Of a stretch of DNA of 14,014 bases, positions 1 to 6,006 are shown piece by piece. Below the pieces are notes generated by a model that saw nothing but the letters and a program-made list of their open reading frames with translations, did no database searches and was not told the DNA's origin. Location of the stretch: positions 1-14,014 of the forward strand of contig DGNJ01000118.1 of NCBI GenBank assembly GCA_002388905.1, read 5' to 3'. Source of the stretch: Cellvibrionales bacterium UBA4495 (GTDB lineage Bacteria > Pseudomonadota > Gammaproteobacteria > Pseudomonadales > Porticoccaceae). The position numbers were made by a program, and so were the translations under genes. How positions within the stretch are numbered: position 1 is the stretch's first letter; each line of letters starts with the position of its first letter.

Positions 1-496
1 TATTTCACGCATGGCCCACTAGAGTGCCGTTACAAGAAGGAGATTGTTAGTATTTTGGTGCCAAAAATTTACAACTGGATGGCGATGGCACCGAAAGGGA
101 AATAAACCGATCTGGACCAAACCGGGAGTTTCAGACACAAAAATACCGGACCGGCGGTCATTCGGCACCAAACCGATTAGCCAAATTTTGCTGAGTTTCG
201 ACGTGGAACTAACCTCAAACAGTCCATGAAGATCATCGGTCATTGGTAGGCAAGGTGGTCTCAAGAGGAGGAATACTCCCCCCTTCACTTTCCCAGTCGG
301 CTAACGCCGGACGTTGTGGCGCTTGCACGCCACAAGGATTCTGTGGTGGCTGTGGCGAATCAATCGCCGGATTCGTGCCGTCGCTACGCACCGACAGAGG
401 AGAAAAACACCTGTTGTCATTCATCACACTGTCCACCTCTGAATGAGAATCTATAATCGCATTGGCTTGTCAGTGCATCCGAGCCGCTGACTTGGG
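1..496. other. Gene-poor left end with a hairpin and short repeats
   Basis: No convincing gene is visible before the OmpA-family stop at 497. Open frames exist on both strands (44-229 plus, 19-288 minus, 233-436 minus, 243-446 plus), but none has a recognisable domain, and a Shine-Dalgarno-like AAGGAG at 37-42 sits too close to any start to help. Visible structure includes a perfect 8-base inverted repeat, TTGTGGCG (314-321) and CGCCACAA (328-335), with a 6-base loop. A repeated ACCAAACCG occurs at 116-124 and 167-175. The strong purine run at about 264-271 resembles a ribosome site but no start codon follows. The segment could be an eroded mobile element or an intergenic repeat; I cannot tell which. 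Confidence 0.4.
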
Positions 497-1381
497 TTAC
501 GATGGGTTCTCGATAATAATCTCGACACGACGGTTCTGCTGACGTCCGGTTGCTGTGTCGTTGTTCGCGACCGGCCGGTCCATACCGATGCCATCTGTGG
601 AGAGCCGCTGCGAAGCGATGCCCTGCTGTGTCAGGTAGTACCTGACCGAATCGGCACGACGTTGGGACAGCCCCTGGTTGTAGTCGGCGCTACCGACGTT
701 ATCGGTATGTCCCTCGATCAGTACACGTCGCTCGGGATACTGGTTCAAGAAGCTCACCAGCTTGTTGAGGTTGTTATCGGCGCCGCCTTGAAGCGCTGCG
801 CTTCCAGTCGCAAACAGTACATCTCCCAGTGTCAGGACCACCCCACGATCGGTTATTTCCGCCTGCAAGGCATCGATCTGGCGCTGATACTCCGCCGCCT
901 GCCGCGCCGCAACAGCCGCTGATTCCGCCTCTGAGCTCTGTGCGGCATCAGCTGCGCTGCGGGCCCGGGAGGCTTCGTCGCGGGCCTTGTCAACTTCGCG
1001 GGTGCGTGCCTGCAGTCGTGCCTCATCACGCTCTTCACCGAGCCGGGCGCGCTGATCCTCGGCGTACCGGGTGGCCGCCTTGGCCTCGGCAATCGATACC
1101 GTTCGATCCGCCATGTAAACCCGGTGCTCGCCCAATGCCGCATCGGCTTCTGGCAATGGCTGCTCGGCAATACGCACCGCTGCTTCCGCCTCCCTAAGCT
1201 CTACCCGGGCACGATCGGCCAGGTTTGGGTCGCTCTGCAGTGCGGTCAGTTTGCTGCGCACTTCCGCGGCACCCTGGGGACTTGCCGGTGCCATGGCACA
1301 TGACGCGATCACCAGCGACGAGAATGCCAGTCCACCAAACCGGGTTGCGCGCTTAACAGTTTGAGTTGTTAAAATTTTCAT
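497..1381 (-). CDS. OmpA-family peptidoglycan-binding lipoprotein with DUF4398-like N-terminus
   Basis: This 294-residue protein is probably anchored in the outer membrane and holds the peptidoglycan layer. Residues 1-28 form a lipoprotein signal ending in a VIASC lipobox (Cys28). Residues about 35-120 resemble the DUF4398 helical region, and 90-175 is an Ala/Glu/Arg-rich coiled-coil stretch. Residues about 178-292 are a C-terminal OmpA domain, opening with the family's LTLGDVLFATGSAAL pattern. The peptidoglycan (diaminopimelate) contacts are visible as Asp227 in GHTDNVG and Arg242 in LSQRRADSV. Its ATG overlaps the stop of the upstream DUF4398 lipoprotein gene by four bases (ATGA), so the two are probably translationally coupled. 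There is no beta-barrel, which separates it from classical OmpA; it is closer to the Pal/YiaD type. The family assignment is firm and the physiological role is inferred. Confidence 0.93.
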   Translation of the reverse strand: MKILTTQTVKRATRFGGLAFSSLVIASCAMAPASPQGAAEVRSKLTALQSDPNLADRARVELREAEAAVRIAEQPLPEADAALGEHRVYMADRTVSIAEAKAATRYAEDQRARLGEERDEARLQARTREVDKARDEASRARSAADAAQSSEAESAAVAARQAAEYQRQIDALQAEITDRGVVLTLGDVLFATGSAALQGGADNNLNKLVSFLNQYPERRVLIEGHTDNVGSADYNQGLSQRRADSVRYYLTQQGIASQRLSTDGIGMDRPVANNDTATGRQQNRRVEIIIENPS

Positions 1382-1779
1382 TGCCGATCTCCTGTACGAC
1401 GCATTTCTTCGATCAGGGCATCGGCGCCGCGGTCCATTTCCCTGTTGATTGCCGCCGCTTTGGCGGATTCAGTTCGTGCGGACGCGAGCTCCGCCGCGAT
1501 CCGCGACTGCCGGGCGAAACGCTCCGCTTCGATCATCTGTTGGTTGCTGACGAACCGTTCCGCCTTAATAAGTTGCTGTTGCGCCTCATCGAGTTCGGCG
1601 CCCGCATGCTGCCGCGCACCTGCTTGTTCGGCACTGGCAATGGCTTCTCGGGCAGCTGTCAGCGAAGCCGTAGGCGCCAGCGGCGCCGTAGCACAGGCAC
1701 TTAACAGAACGATAGCCACGGCCAAACCCAAGGCACCGCGCACACGCCCGTTAAAACTTCTGTTGGATAACTGGTACAT
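1378..1779 (-). CDS. DUF4398 domain lipoprotein
   Basis: This is a short secreted lipoprotein of 133 residues. The N-terminus (1-29) has a basic stretch, a hydrophobic core and an LSAC lipobox with Cys29 as the expected lipidated residue. The mature part is almost entirely helical and rich in Ala, Glu, Gln and Arg (about 38-130), as in the DUF4398 family, whose molecular role is not established. The start is supported by an AAGGAG ribosome site seven bases before the ATG. It lies 47 bases downstream of the small membrane-protein gene and overlaps the OmpA-family gene by four bases. Because the downstream protein carries a related helical N-terminus plus a peptidoglycan-binding domain, the pair may interact in the periplasm. 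That partnership is inference from gene order and shared composition. Confidence 0.85.
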   Translation of the reverse strand: MYQLSNRSFNGRVRGALGLAVAIVLLSACATAPLAPTASLTAAREAIASAEQAGARQHAGAELDEAQQQLIKAERFVSNQQMIEAERFARQSRIAAELASARTESAKAAAINREMDRGADALIEEMRRTGDRQ

Positions 1780-1826
1780 TTTGGTACTCCTTTATAGGTA
1801 ACGCAGTATGCAGACGAACTTCGAGG

Positions 1827-2048
1827 CTAACGTGGAGAGCGACCAAAAAAGAACAAGAGACCACCAATCACAACGGCCCCAACTCCCGCCCAGACCGGAA
1901 TATTAACCCGCTCTCTATCATCGACAGACAGACTGAGCGGACCAAGCCTCGTCTCGTGAGTATCCTGGGTATAGGTAAATCCGCCATAAGCAAGGGCAAG
2001 GACGCCGAGAACTATTAGCACCACCGCCGCGAGTTGATAAGTTTTCAT
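1827..2048 (-). CDS. Small two-helix membrane protein (DUF3185-like)
   Basis: This 73-residue protein has two predicted transmembrane helices, about residues 6-25 and 50-69. A polar loop between them contains a TRLGPLSLSVDDRERVNIP segment. The pattern LIVLGVLALAYGGFTYT, followed by a loop with a GP-L/I motif and a Gly-rich second helix, resembles small uncharacterised inner-membrane proteins often labelled DUF3185; the exact family is uncertain. A ribosome site (GGAAGG, about nine bases before the ATG) supports the start. It is the first gene of a minus-strand operon with the DUF4398 and OmpA-family lipoproteins. It faces the DUF3309 gene head to head across about 160 bases that must hold both promoters. 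No catalytic residues are evident; a membrane-stress role is only suggested by context. Confidence 0.75.
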   Translation of the reverse strand: MKTYQLAAVVLIVLGVLALAYGGFTYTQDTHETRLGPLSLSVDDRERVNIPVWAGVGAVVIGGLLFFFGRSPR

Positions 2049-2083
2049 GGTATCTATCCTTCCTGAAGCCTGACTTTGTCACT

Positions 2084-2111
2084 TTGACTCTTTTACAATT
2101 TCAACTATAGA
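2084..2111 (+). promoter_or_regulatory. Sigma-70-like promoter for the DUF3309 gene
   Basis: TTGACT at 2084-2089 and TATAGA at 2106-2111 are separated by 16 bases, a reasonable match to a housekeeping promoter. Transcription would begin near 2118, leaving a leader of about 95 bases before the ATG at 2212. This is a pattern match by eye and is not proven. Confidence 0.45.
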
Positions 2112-2211
2112 GGTGGGCGGGCATTGCATCTGTACGATAGCGCACTGAGGTCAGTCCTTTTTCACGCTAATGTCTACAACTCAAAAATTTCAATTTCATG
2201 GAGCACTTGAG

Positions 2212-2370
2212 ATGAGCCTGACAACGATTTTGTTAATTATCGTGGTGCTGGCCCTGCTGGGCGTCATTCCCGCCTGGCCACACAGCAGGGAGTGGGGCTA
2301 TATGCCCAGCGGGGTCCTGGGCGTTATCGTACTCGTTCTGCTGGTCTTGTTTTTGACGGGAAAGATTTGA
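2212..2370 (+). CDS. DUF3309 family small membrane protein
   Basis: This is a 52-residue hydrophobic protein. It has a first membrane helix (about residues 2-20), a short WPHSREWGYMPSG linker and a second helix (about 30-48) ending in LFLTGKI. The WPHSR-x-WGY-x-PSG linker is the signature of the DUF3309 family, which is widespread in proteobacteria and of unknown function. I prefer the ATG at 2212 over the upstream in-frame ATG at 2170. GGAG lies eight bases before 2212, and family members normally begin MSL-x-TILLI. The 14 extra residues from 2170 are unlike the family. The gene converges with the csbD operon, and an inverted repeat at 2425-2452 separates them. Such genes often neighbour CsbD and BON genes, consistent with a general stress role (inference). 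Confidence 0.88.
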   Translation: MSLTTILLIIVVLALLGVIPAWPHSREWGYMPSGVLGVIVLVLLVLFLTGKI

Positions 2371-2424
2371 CACTGCCGGCCGGCAATTCGGATATTGCTC
2401 CACCAGGGTGTCACAACACACTAC

Positions 2425-2452
2425 TAACCCGGCGATAATTCGTGCCGGGTTA
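2425..2452. terminator. Bidirectional stem-loop between convergent DUF3309 and csbD genes
   Basis: TAACCCGGC (2425-2433) and GCCGGGTTA (2444-2452) form a perfect 9-base stem around a 10-base loop. It sits between two convergent stop codons (2370 and 2463), where a shared terminator is expected. Neither side has a proper T-run, so termination may be inefficient or the hairpin may mainly protect the 3' ends. Confidence 0.6.
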
Positions 2453-2462
2453 ATACGGAACC

Positions 2463-2666
2463 TCAGCCTTTGTTGATCTCTTCAAAGTCTTTGATCTGCT
2501 TTTCGGCTTCGTCTTTTGTAATGCCGTAAGTCTTCTGAATTTCGCCCTTCAGCTGGTCACGCTTGCCGCCAATCACATCAAGGCGATCATCGGTCAGCTT
2601 GCCCCACTGTGCTTTTACTTTACCTTTGAATTTTGTCCAGTTACCTTCAATAATATCCCAGTTCAT
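2463..2666 (-). CDS. csbD: CsbD family stress-response protein
   Basis: This 67-residue hydrophilic protein matches the CsbD family. It has a MNWDIIEGNWTKFKGKVKAQ opening, then the conserved WGKLTDD and a GGKRDQLKGEIQ-x-xYG core, ending in an acidic/basic helix. CsbD proteins are small, highly charged and induced by general stress in several bacteria; their biochemical role is unknown. I place the start at the ATG at 2666 because AGGAG lies six bases upstream and family members start MN/MNWD. A longer reading to 2693 adds nine residues without support. The gene is the last of a minus-strand set after a diverged CsbD-like gene (2717-2908) and a 47-residue peptide gene. The 50-base gap to its neighbour contains its own ribosome site. 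Confidence 0.93.
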   Translation of the reverse strand: MNWDIIEGNWTKFKGKVKAQWGKLTDDRLDVIGGKRDQLKGEIQKTYGITKDEAEKQIKDFEEINKG

Positions 2667-2716
2667 GTCTGTCTCCTGCGGCGCTATTGCCAATTAGTGA
2701 ACTTGTTAGGCGGAAA

Positions 2717-2908
2717 TTAATCTTCAGCTTCGACGGCGACAACTCTTGTCGTTGGCCAGTAAACAAGCCTGACCTTTTTCCCGGCAGCGTTCCTTTTGCC
2801 GGCGCTGAGCGCCTGCCTCTCGGCCACGCGTCCATCGCTGGTTTCAGGCCGATCCGCCCTTACTTTCATCTTGAATTCGGTCCAGTTTTTCTGCACGGTA
2901 CTCCACAT
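2717..2908 (-). CDS. Diverged CsbD-like small protein
   Basis: The reading frame encodes about 63 residues beginning MWSTVQKNWTEFKMKVRA. This aligns by eye with the start of the neighbouring CsbD protein (MNWDIIEGNWTKFKGKVKAQ): Trp, Asn-Trp-Thr, Phe-Lys and Lys-Val recur at matching spacing. The middle keeps a TSDGR (for TDDR) and an AGKRN (for GGKRD) with four extra residues between them. The tail (KKVRLVYWPTTRVVAVEAED) is unlike CsbD. An AGGAG site precedes either the ATG at 2908 or the GTG at 2911. It is therefore probably a duplicated csbD that has diverged or is decaying, with the conserved C-terminal helix replaced. Whether it is still functional cannot be judged here. Confidence 0.6.
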   Translation of the reverse strand: MWSTVQKNWTEFKMKVRADRPETSDGRVAERQALSAGKRNAAGKKVRLVYWPTTRVVAVEAED

Positions 2909-2927
2909 CACTCCAATCTCCTCTTTT

Positions 2928-3071
2928 TCACTTATTCCGGTTATTGTTCTTGCCCGGCATGGCCTGTTTCGGCAGGTGCTGTTGGGATTTTTTGAGTTGC
3001 CCTTTTTTCGATTGGTCGTGTTTTGGTTGCTGCTGTTGTGGATGCCGATGCTGTCCGGATGACTTGGCCAT
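2928..3071 (-). CDS. 47-residue Gln/Lys-rich basic peptide
   Basis: This small open frame runs from the ATG at 3071 to the TGA at 2928. An AGAGG ribosome site lies five bases upstream, and the stop falls 16-19 bases before the next gene. The peptide (beginning MAKSSGQHRHPQQQQPKHD) is strongly basic and low in complexity: many Gln, Lys, His and Asn, no membrane segment and no Cys. It is therefore likely unstructured alone and could bind nucleic acid, phosphate-rich surfaces or a partner. It heads the csbD-like/csbD operon. I recognise no family. The good ribosome site, tight spacing and consistent orientation argue that it is real; the short length and simple composition argue for caution. Confidence 0.55.
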   Translation of the reverse strand: MAKSSGQHRHPQQQQPKHDQSKKGQLKKSQQHLPKQAMPGKNNNRNK

Positions 3072-3089
3072 AGAAACCTCTGCTAATCC

Positions 3090-3118
3090 GCACAACCCGT
3101 AAAATTGCGGGCTGTCAA
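3090..3118 (-). promoter_or_regulatory. Possible promoter of the csbD operon
   Basis: On the minus strand a perfect TTGACA (3118-3113) is followed 17 bases later by a poor -10 match, TTGTGC (3095-3090). A small CCCG/CGGG inverted repeat fills the spacer. Its position 20-50 bases before the 47-residue gene is right for a promoter. The weak -10 suggests activator dependence or a false match. Confidence 0.3.
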
Positions 3119-3389
3119 AAAAACATAGTATCTTTTAAGAAACCTTATATCTGTGCGTTATCACACGTAGATAGCTGACCCGAATACAGCATTCTCGCTC
3201 TACGTCTATCTCCGTCGAATTGTGCAATACTCTCATTGACTACTCAGACGACAGAGTGAACAGTGGCTTAAGATGGCTCCGTGGGTTAACGCACAGAAGT
3301 TCCCCCGCTTTTCGTTCACATTTCCCTGGCGAATTGGTTATTTCGACACTGGTGCAATGCCTGATTGATTCATGCTGCGGGAGCGCTTA
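3119..3389. other. Divergent intergenic region upstream of the first Crp/Fnr gene
   Basis: Nothing gene-like is visible. The segment is relatively AT-rich at its left end and must contain the promoter of the Crp/Fnr gene that starts at 3390. A TTGACT occurs near 3236, but no good -10 element lies at a suitable distance, and I could not define a promoter or operator with confidence. Confidence 0.4.
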
Positions 3390-4115
3390 ATGACATTGAA
3401 GGAAACAGGCGAACCCGCCTCTAACTCGAAAAACGGAAATCGCCTGATCGACGGTTTGCCACGGATGGAGCGAGAGGCTGTCCTGGCTCAGTGTGAACGC
3501 GTTGAACTTGCGCCCGGTACCGTACTGTGCGAAGCAGGCGAACCCTTCAAGCATGCTTACTTTCCTTTAACGGGCAACATTTCCCTGGTTAAAACGATAC
3601 CGGGACACGACCCCTTTGAAACAGAAAGTATCGGCAATGAAGGCATGCTCGGCACCGCCTTGATTCTGGGTGTCAATTGCGCACCACAGCGAGGCATTGT
3701 GCAAACCCCGTGCCTGGCGCTGCAAATGATAACCGGGGAAATGAAAGCCGCTCTGCATCGCCACCCCGCATTAGGTCGCATCCTGCAACGTTATCTGTAC
3801 GTCGTTCTCGCGGAACTGTCACAAACTGCGGGTTGCATCCGCTTTCATGATGTAGGGAACCGCTTGGCCCGTGGCCTCTTGCTGGCCCAGGATCGTCTGC
3901 CGACCGACTATTTGCCCTTCACCCACCAGTTCCTTGCCGACATGCTCGGGGTTCAACGGGGAGCCGTGACCATCGCTGCAATGAAGTTACAACGGCAGGG
4001 CATCATCCGCTACAGCCGTGGCAAAATATCCATCCTCGATCGCGGTGGACTTGAGGCGGCATCCTGCGGCTGCTATGGTGCGAGCATCGAAAACTATACA
4101 ACCATCCTCTCTTGA
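3390..4115 (+). CDS. Crp/Fnr family transcriptional regulator (paralog 1)
   Basis: This is a 241-residue DNA-binding regulator. An N-terminal cyclic-nucleotide-binding-type beta barrel (about 20-110) has the family pattern APGTVLCEAGEPFKHAYFP. It is followed by a long dimerisation helix and a winged helix-turn-helix (about 177-206, FLADMLGVQRGAVTIAAMKL). The barrel has IGNEGMLG but no RS pair like that which binds cAMP in E. coli CRP, so the signal is probably not cAMP. There is no N-terminal Fe-S cysteine cluster as in FNR. The protein ends with a CGCY motif also seen (as CECY) in the paralog at 6522. I choose the ATG at 3390 because GGGAG lies six bases upstream; an in-frame ATG at 3372 would add six residues. 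It precedes the antiporter gene by 44 bases and may control it. Confidence 0.88.
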   Translation: MTLKETGEPASNSKNGNRLIDGLPRMEREAVLAQCERVELAPGTVLCEAGEPFKHAYFPLTGNISLVKTIPGHDPFETESIGNEGMLGTALILGVNCAPQRGIVQTPCLALQMITGEMKAALHRHPALGRILQRYLYVVLAELSQTAGCIRFHDVGNRLARGLLLAQDRLPTDYLPFTHQFLADMLGVQRGAVTIAAMKLQRQGIIRYSRGKISILDRGGLEAASCGCYGASIENYTTILS

Positions 4116-4159
4116 GCTTCGATTCCAATCAGACGAACATTCAATGAAGCCAACGAATA

Positions 4160-5485
4160 GTGTCTGACCCGATCTGGTTCCTGCTCATCGGGGGCCTTCT
4201 GCTTGCGCGGGGATTGACCGCAGGCGTGCTTCGACATTCGCCCATCACGCCGGCCATTTTCTACCTGGCGCTCGGACTACTGCTCGGTCCCACGGTACTG
4301 AATCTATTCCACTTCAACCCTCTCCAGGAATCCGCATTGCTCGAGGTGCTCACCGAACTGGTCGTGCTGATCTCGTTGTTTTCCGCCGGCGTCAAGATGC
4401 CAGCACCTGTTGATTTCTCCCGCTGGCGTGCGCCAATCCTGTTGGCATCGGTATCCATGGCGGTCAGTGTCGGCATGGTTGCCGCCTTCGCTTACTATGT
4501 GCTCGGCCTGCCGCTGGGCGCCGGCGTTCTGCTGGGCGCCATTCTCGCACCCACCGATCCGGTGCTCGCCACCGATGTTCAAACCCGTCACCTTGGCGAC
4601 CGTGATCCGCTTCGATTTACCCTGACCTGCGAAGCGGGCATGAATGACGGCAGTGCTTTTCCGTTCGTGATGTTGGGTCTGGGTATGCTGGGTTTACACG
4701 AGCTTGGCGAATTCAGCTTGCGCTGGGTTTTGGTCGATGTGCTGTGGGCTACCGCTGCCGGTGTCGCAATCGGGCTGGTGTCGGGAGGTGCGCTGGCCCA
4801 CGCGGCACGGAGGTTGCGCGGTTCTCCGCCCCATCACAATCTCATGGACAATTTTCTCGGTCTTGGCCTCATCGGTGTGGCCTATGGCTTTAGCCTGCTC
4901 GTGGATGCCTGGGGATTCCTGGCCGTATTTTTCGCTGCGGTGAGCTTGCGCCAGACTGAACTGAAACTTGCCGGCACGCCGGACACCCCTTATCGGCCAC
5001 GCCCGGCTTTGATTGAATCGGGAACGGACAACGCCAGCCGGGACGACGGCCCCCCATCATCGGTCAGCGGCGGCTCACTGATCTTCAAGGAACACCTGGA
5101 GCGCCTTTCGGAGATGATGCTTGTCCTGCTTATCGGCGGCACGCTGTTTCTCGATTCCTGGAGCCTGCGTGCGGCGGGGCTGGCGCTGTTCCTGTTCCTG
5201 GTGGCGCGCCCGATAAGTGTCTTTATTGGTATGCTGGGAACGCATACCTCATGGCCGTTACGCGGGATGGTGGGATGGTTCGGCATTCGCGGCATTGGCT
5301 CTCTGTACTATCTGATGTACGCCATCCAGCATGGTCTGCCCGAAGATCTCGCCCTTGAACTGCTGGGCTTGACGTTGATCGCGGTGACACTATCCATTCT
5401 CTTCCACGGCATCAGTGTCAAGCCGTTGATGGGGCGCTTTGTGTTTCACCGCGGACGTTCGGGTTCACGAGGCCGCGGGGCATAG
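4160..5485 (+). CDS. CPA1-type cation:proton antiporter (NhaP-like)
   Basis: This 441-residue inner-membrane exchanger probably swaps Na+ or K+ for H+. About a dozen hydrophobic helices are visible. The hallmark CPA1 segments are present: ILAPTDPVLATDVQ (about 128-141) and EAGMNDGSAFPF (158-169), with the Asn162-Asp163 pair expected to bind the ion, and a late GWFGIRGIGSLYY stretch with Arg367. A hydrophilic loop (about 281-310) splits the two halves, and the C-terminus is short and basic with no cytoplasmic regulatory domain. The start must be the GTG at 4160: an in-frame stop lies at 4145 and no other start codon falls between. The ribosome site is weak, so translation may depend on the upstream regulator gene. 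Ion specificity cannot be read from the sequence. Confidence 0.9.
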   Translation: MSDPIWFLLIGGLLLARGLTAGVLRHSPITPAIFYLALGLLLGPTVLNLFHFNPLQESALLEVLTELVVLISLFSAGVKMPAPVDFSRWRAPILLASVSMAVSVGMVAAFAYYVLGLPLGAGVLLGAILAPTDPVLATDVQTRHLGDRDPLRFTLTCEAGMNDGSAFPFVMLGLGMLGLHELGEFSLRWVLVDVLWATAAGVAIGLVSGGALAHAARRLRGSPPHHNLMDNFLGLGLIGVAYGFSLLVDAWGFLAVFFAAVSLRQTELKLAGTPDTPYRPRPALIESGTDNASRDDGPPSSVSGGSLIFKEHLERLSEMMLVLLIGGTLFLDSWSLRAAGLALFLFLVARPISVFIGMLGTHTSWPLRGMVGWFGIRGIGSLYYLMYAIQHGLPEDLALELLGLTLIAVTLSILFHGISVKPLMGRFVFHRGRSGSRGRGA

Positions 5486-5576
5486 CTCCCATGCCAAATT
5501 TCCGGAATGGCGGAAAGAGGAATCGGGCTTTATGCGCGCTTTCGCACAGATCGTTCAGGCAAAGGCGAGTACCGTA

Positions 5577-5618
5577 GAAATCGATATCCAGTAGATCGAT
5601 TTCAACACATGAATCGAT
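5577..5618. promoter_or_regulatory. ATCGAT array: 9-base inverted repeat plus a third half-site
   Basis: GAAATCGAT (5577-5585) and ATCGATTTC (5595-5603) are a perfect 9-base inverted repeat with a 9-base spacer. A third ATCGAT follows at 5613-5618. A TGTAAT (5621-5626) just downstream could be the -10 of a promoter serving the 24-residue gene at 5649, which would place the array over the -35 region, as for an operator. A leader-RNA hairpin is the alternative. Confidence 0.5.
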
Positions 5619-5648
5619 CCTGTAATCCACAACACTAAAGGAAAGCTA

Positions 5649-5723
5649 ATGAACAGCATCGTATGGATCGTCGGAGCAGTGGTCATTGTCCTATTTGTCT
5701 TGTCGTTTCTCGGCCTGCGTTAA
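5649..5723 (+). CDS. 24-residue single-helix membrane peptide
   Basis: The frame ATG 5649 to TAA 5723 encodes MNSIVWIVGAVVIVLFVLSF followed by LGLR. It is one uninterrupted hydrophobic helix with a polar N-terminus and a basic C-terminal Arg, the usual inner-membrane micro-protein design. An AAAGGAAA ribosome site stands a few bases upstream. Very similar tiny peptides ending SFLGLR or SFFGLR are, to my recollection, present in many proteobacterial genomes without known function. The gene lies downstream of the antiporter behind its own apparent regulatory array (5577-5618), and a terminator follows at 5820. It could be a small regulator of a membrane protein such as the antiporter; that is speculation from position. 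Confidence 0.72.
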   Translation: MNSIVWIVGAVVIVLFVLSFLGLR

Positions 5724-5819
5724 GACACCCAGAACGCCGGAAGATAACTGCCCGCTACACACCGGGGTTGATCGCGAGGACGCATTGGGTGTCTCTTCCC
5801 TCTCCCCGGTCACTATAAT

Positions 5820-5848
5820 CCCAGCACCTCGTGTGCCGGGTTTTATTT
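5820..5848 (+). terminator. Rho-independent terminator
   Basis: CCC-A-GCAC (5820-5827) pairs with GTGC-C-GGG (5833-5840) around a CTCGT loop with one internal mismatch, and TTTTATTT follows directly. It would end the transcript of the 24-residue membrane peptide gene and possibly of the antiporter upstream. Confidence 0.65.
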
Positions 5849-5934
5849 GCCTGGCGTATGGCTTGTTATTGCTTATAAGAGCGCACCGCCGCTTGCACTG
5901 TGGAGTCACCCCGCGTCGGGGGACAGTTCGCCCT

Positions 5935-6006
5935 GAAAATTATGCAACTATCCTCTCCTGGTAACCGCCGATTCCGAATAGTGGGCTGACACCGATTCCT
6001 GCTAAT
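5935..6006 (+). pseudogene. Remnant copy of the crp 3' end and antiporter 5' end
   Basis: The stretch 5935-5960 matches 4089-4114, the end of the first Crp/Fnr gene, at 22 of 26 bases, all four differences being transitions. In frame it reads ENYATILSW against ENYTTILS-stop; three changes are synonymous, one is Thr to Ala and one turns the stop into Trp. After a gap relative to the original, 5975-6006 (CGAATAGTG...CTGAC...TTCCTGCT) lines up with 4154-4195, the start of the antiporter gene, with small indels. The order is the same as in the intact locus. This is best read as the fossil of a duplicated crp/antiporter unit whose gene bodies have been lost. Confidence 0.6.

Noticed and set aside
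5686..5964. Plus-strand frame of 92 codons covering the 24-residue gene's end and the terminator
   Set aside because: It runs through a likely terminator; only its last nine codons are meaningful, as the remnant of the regulator's C-terminus.
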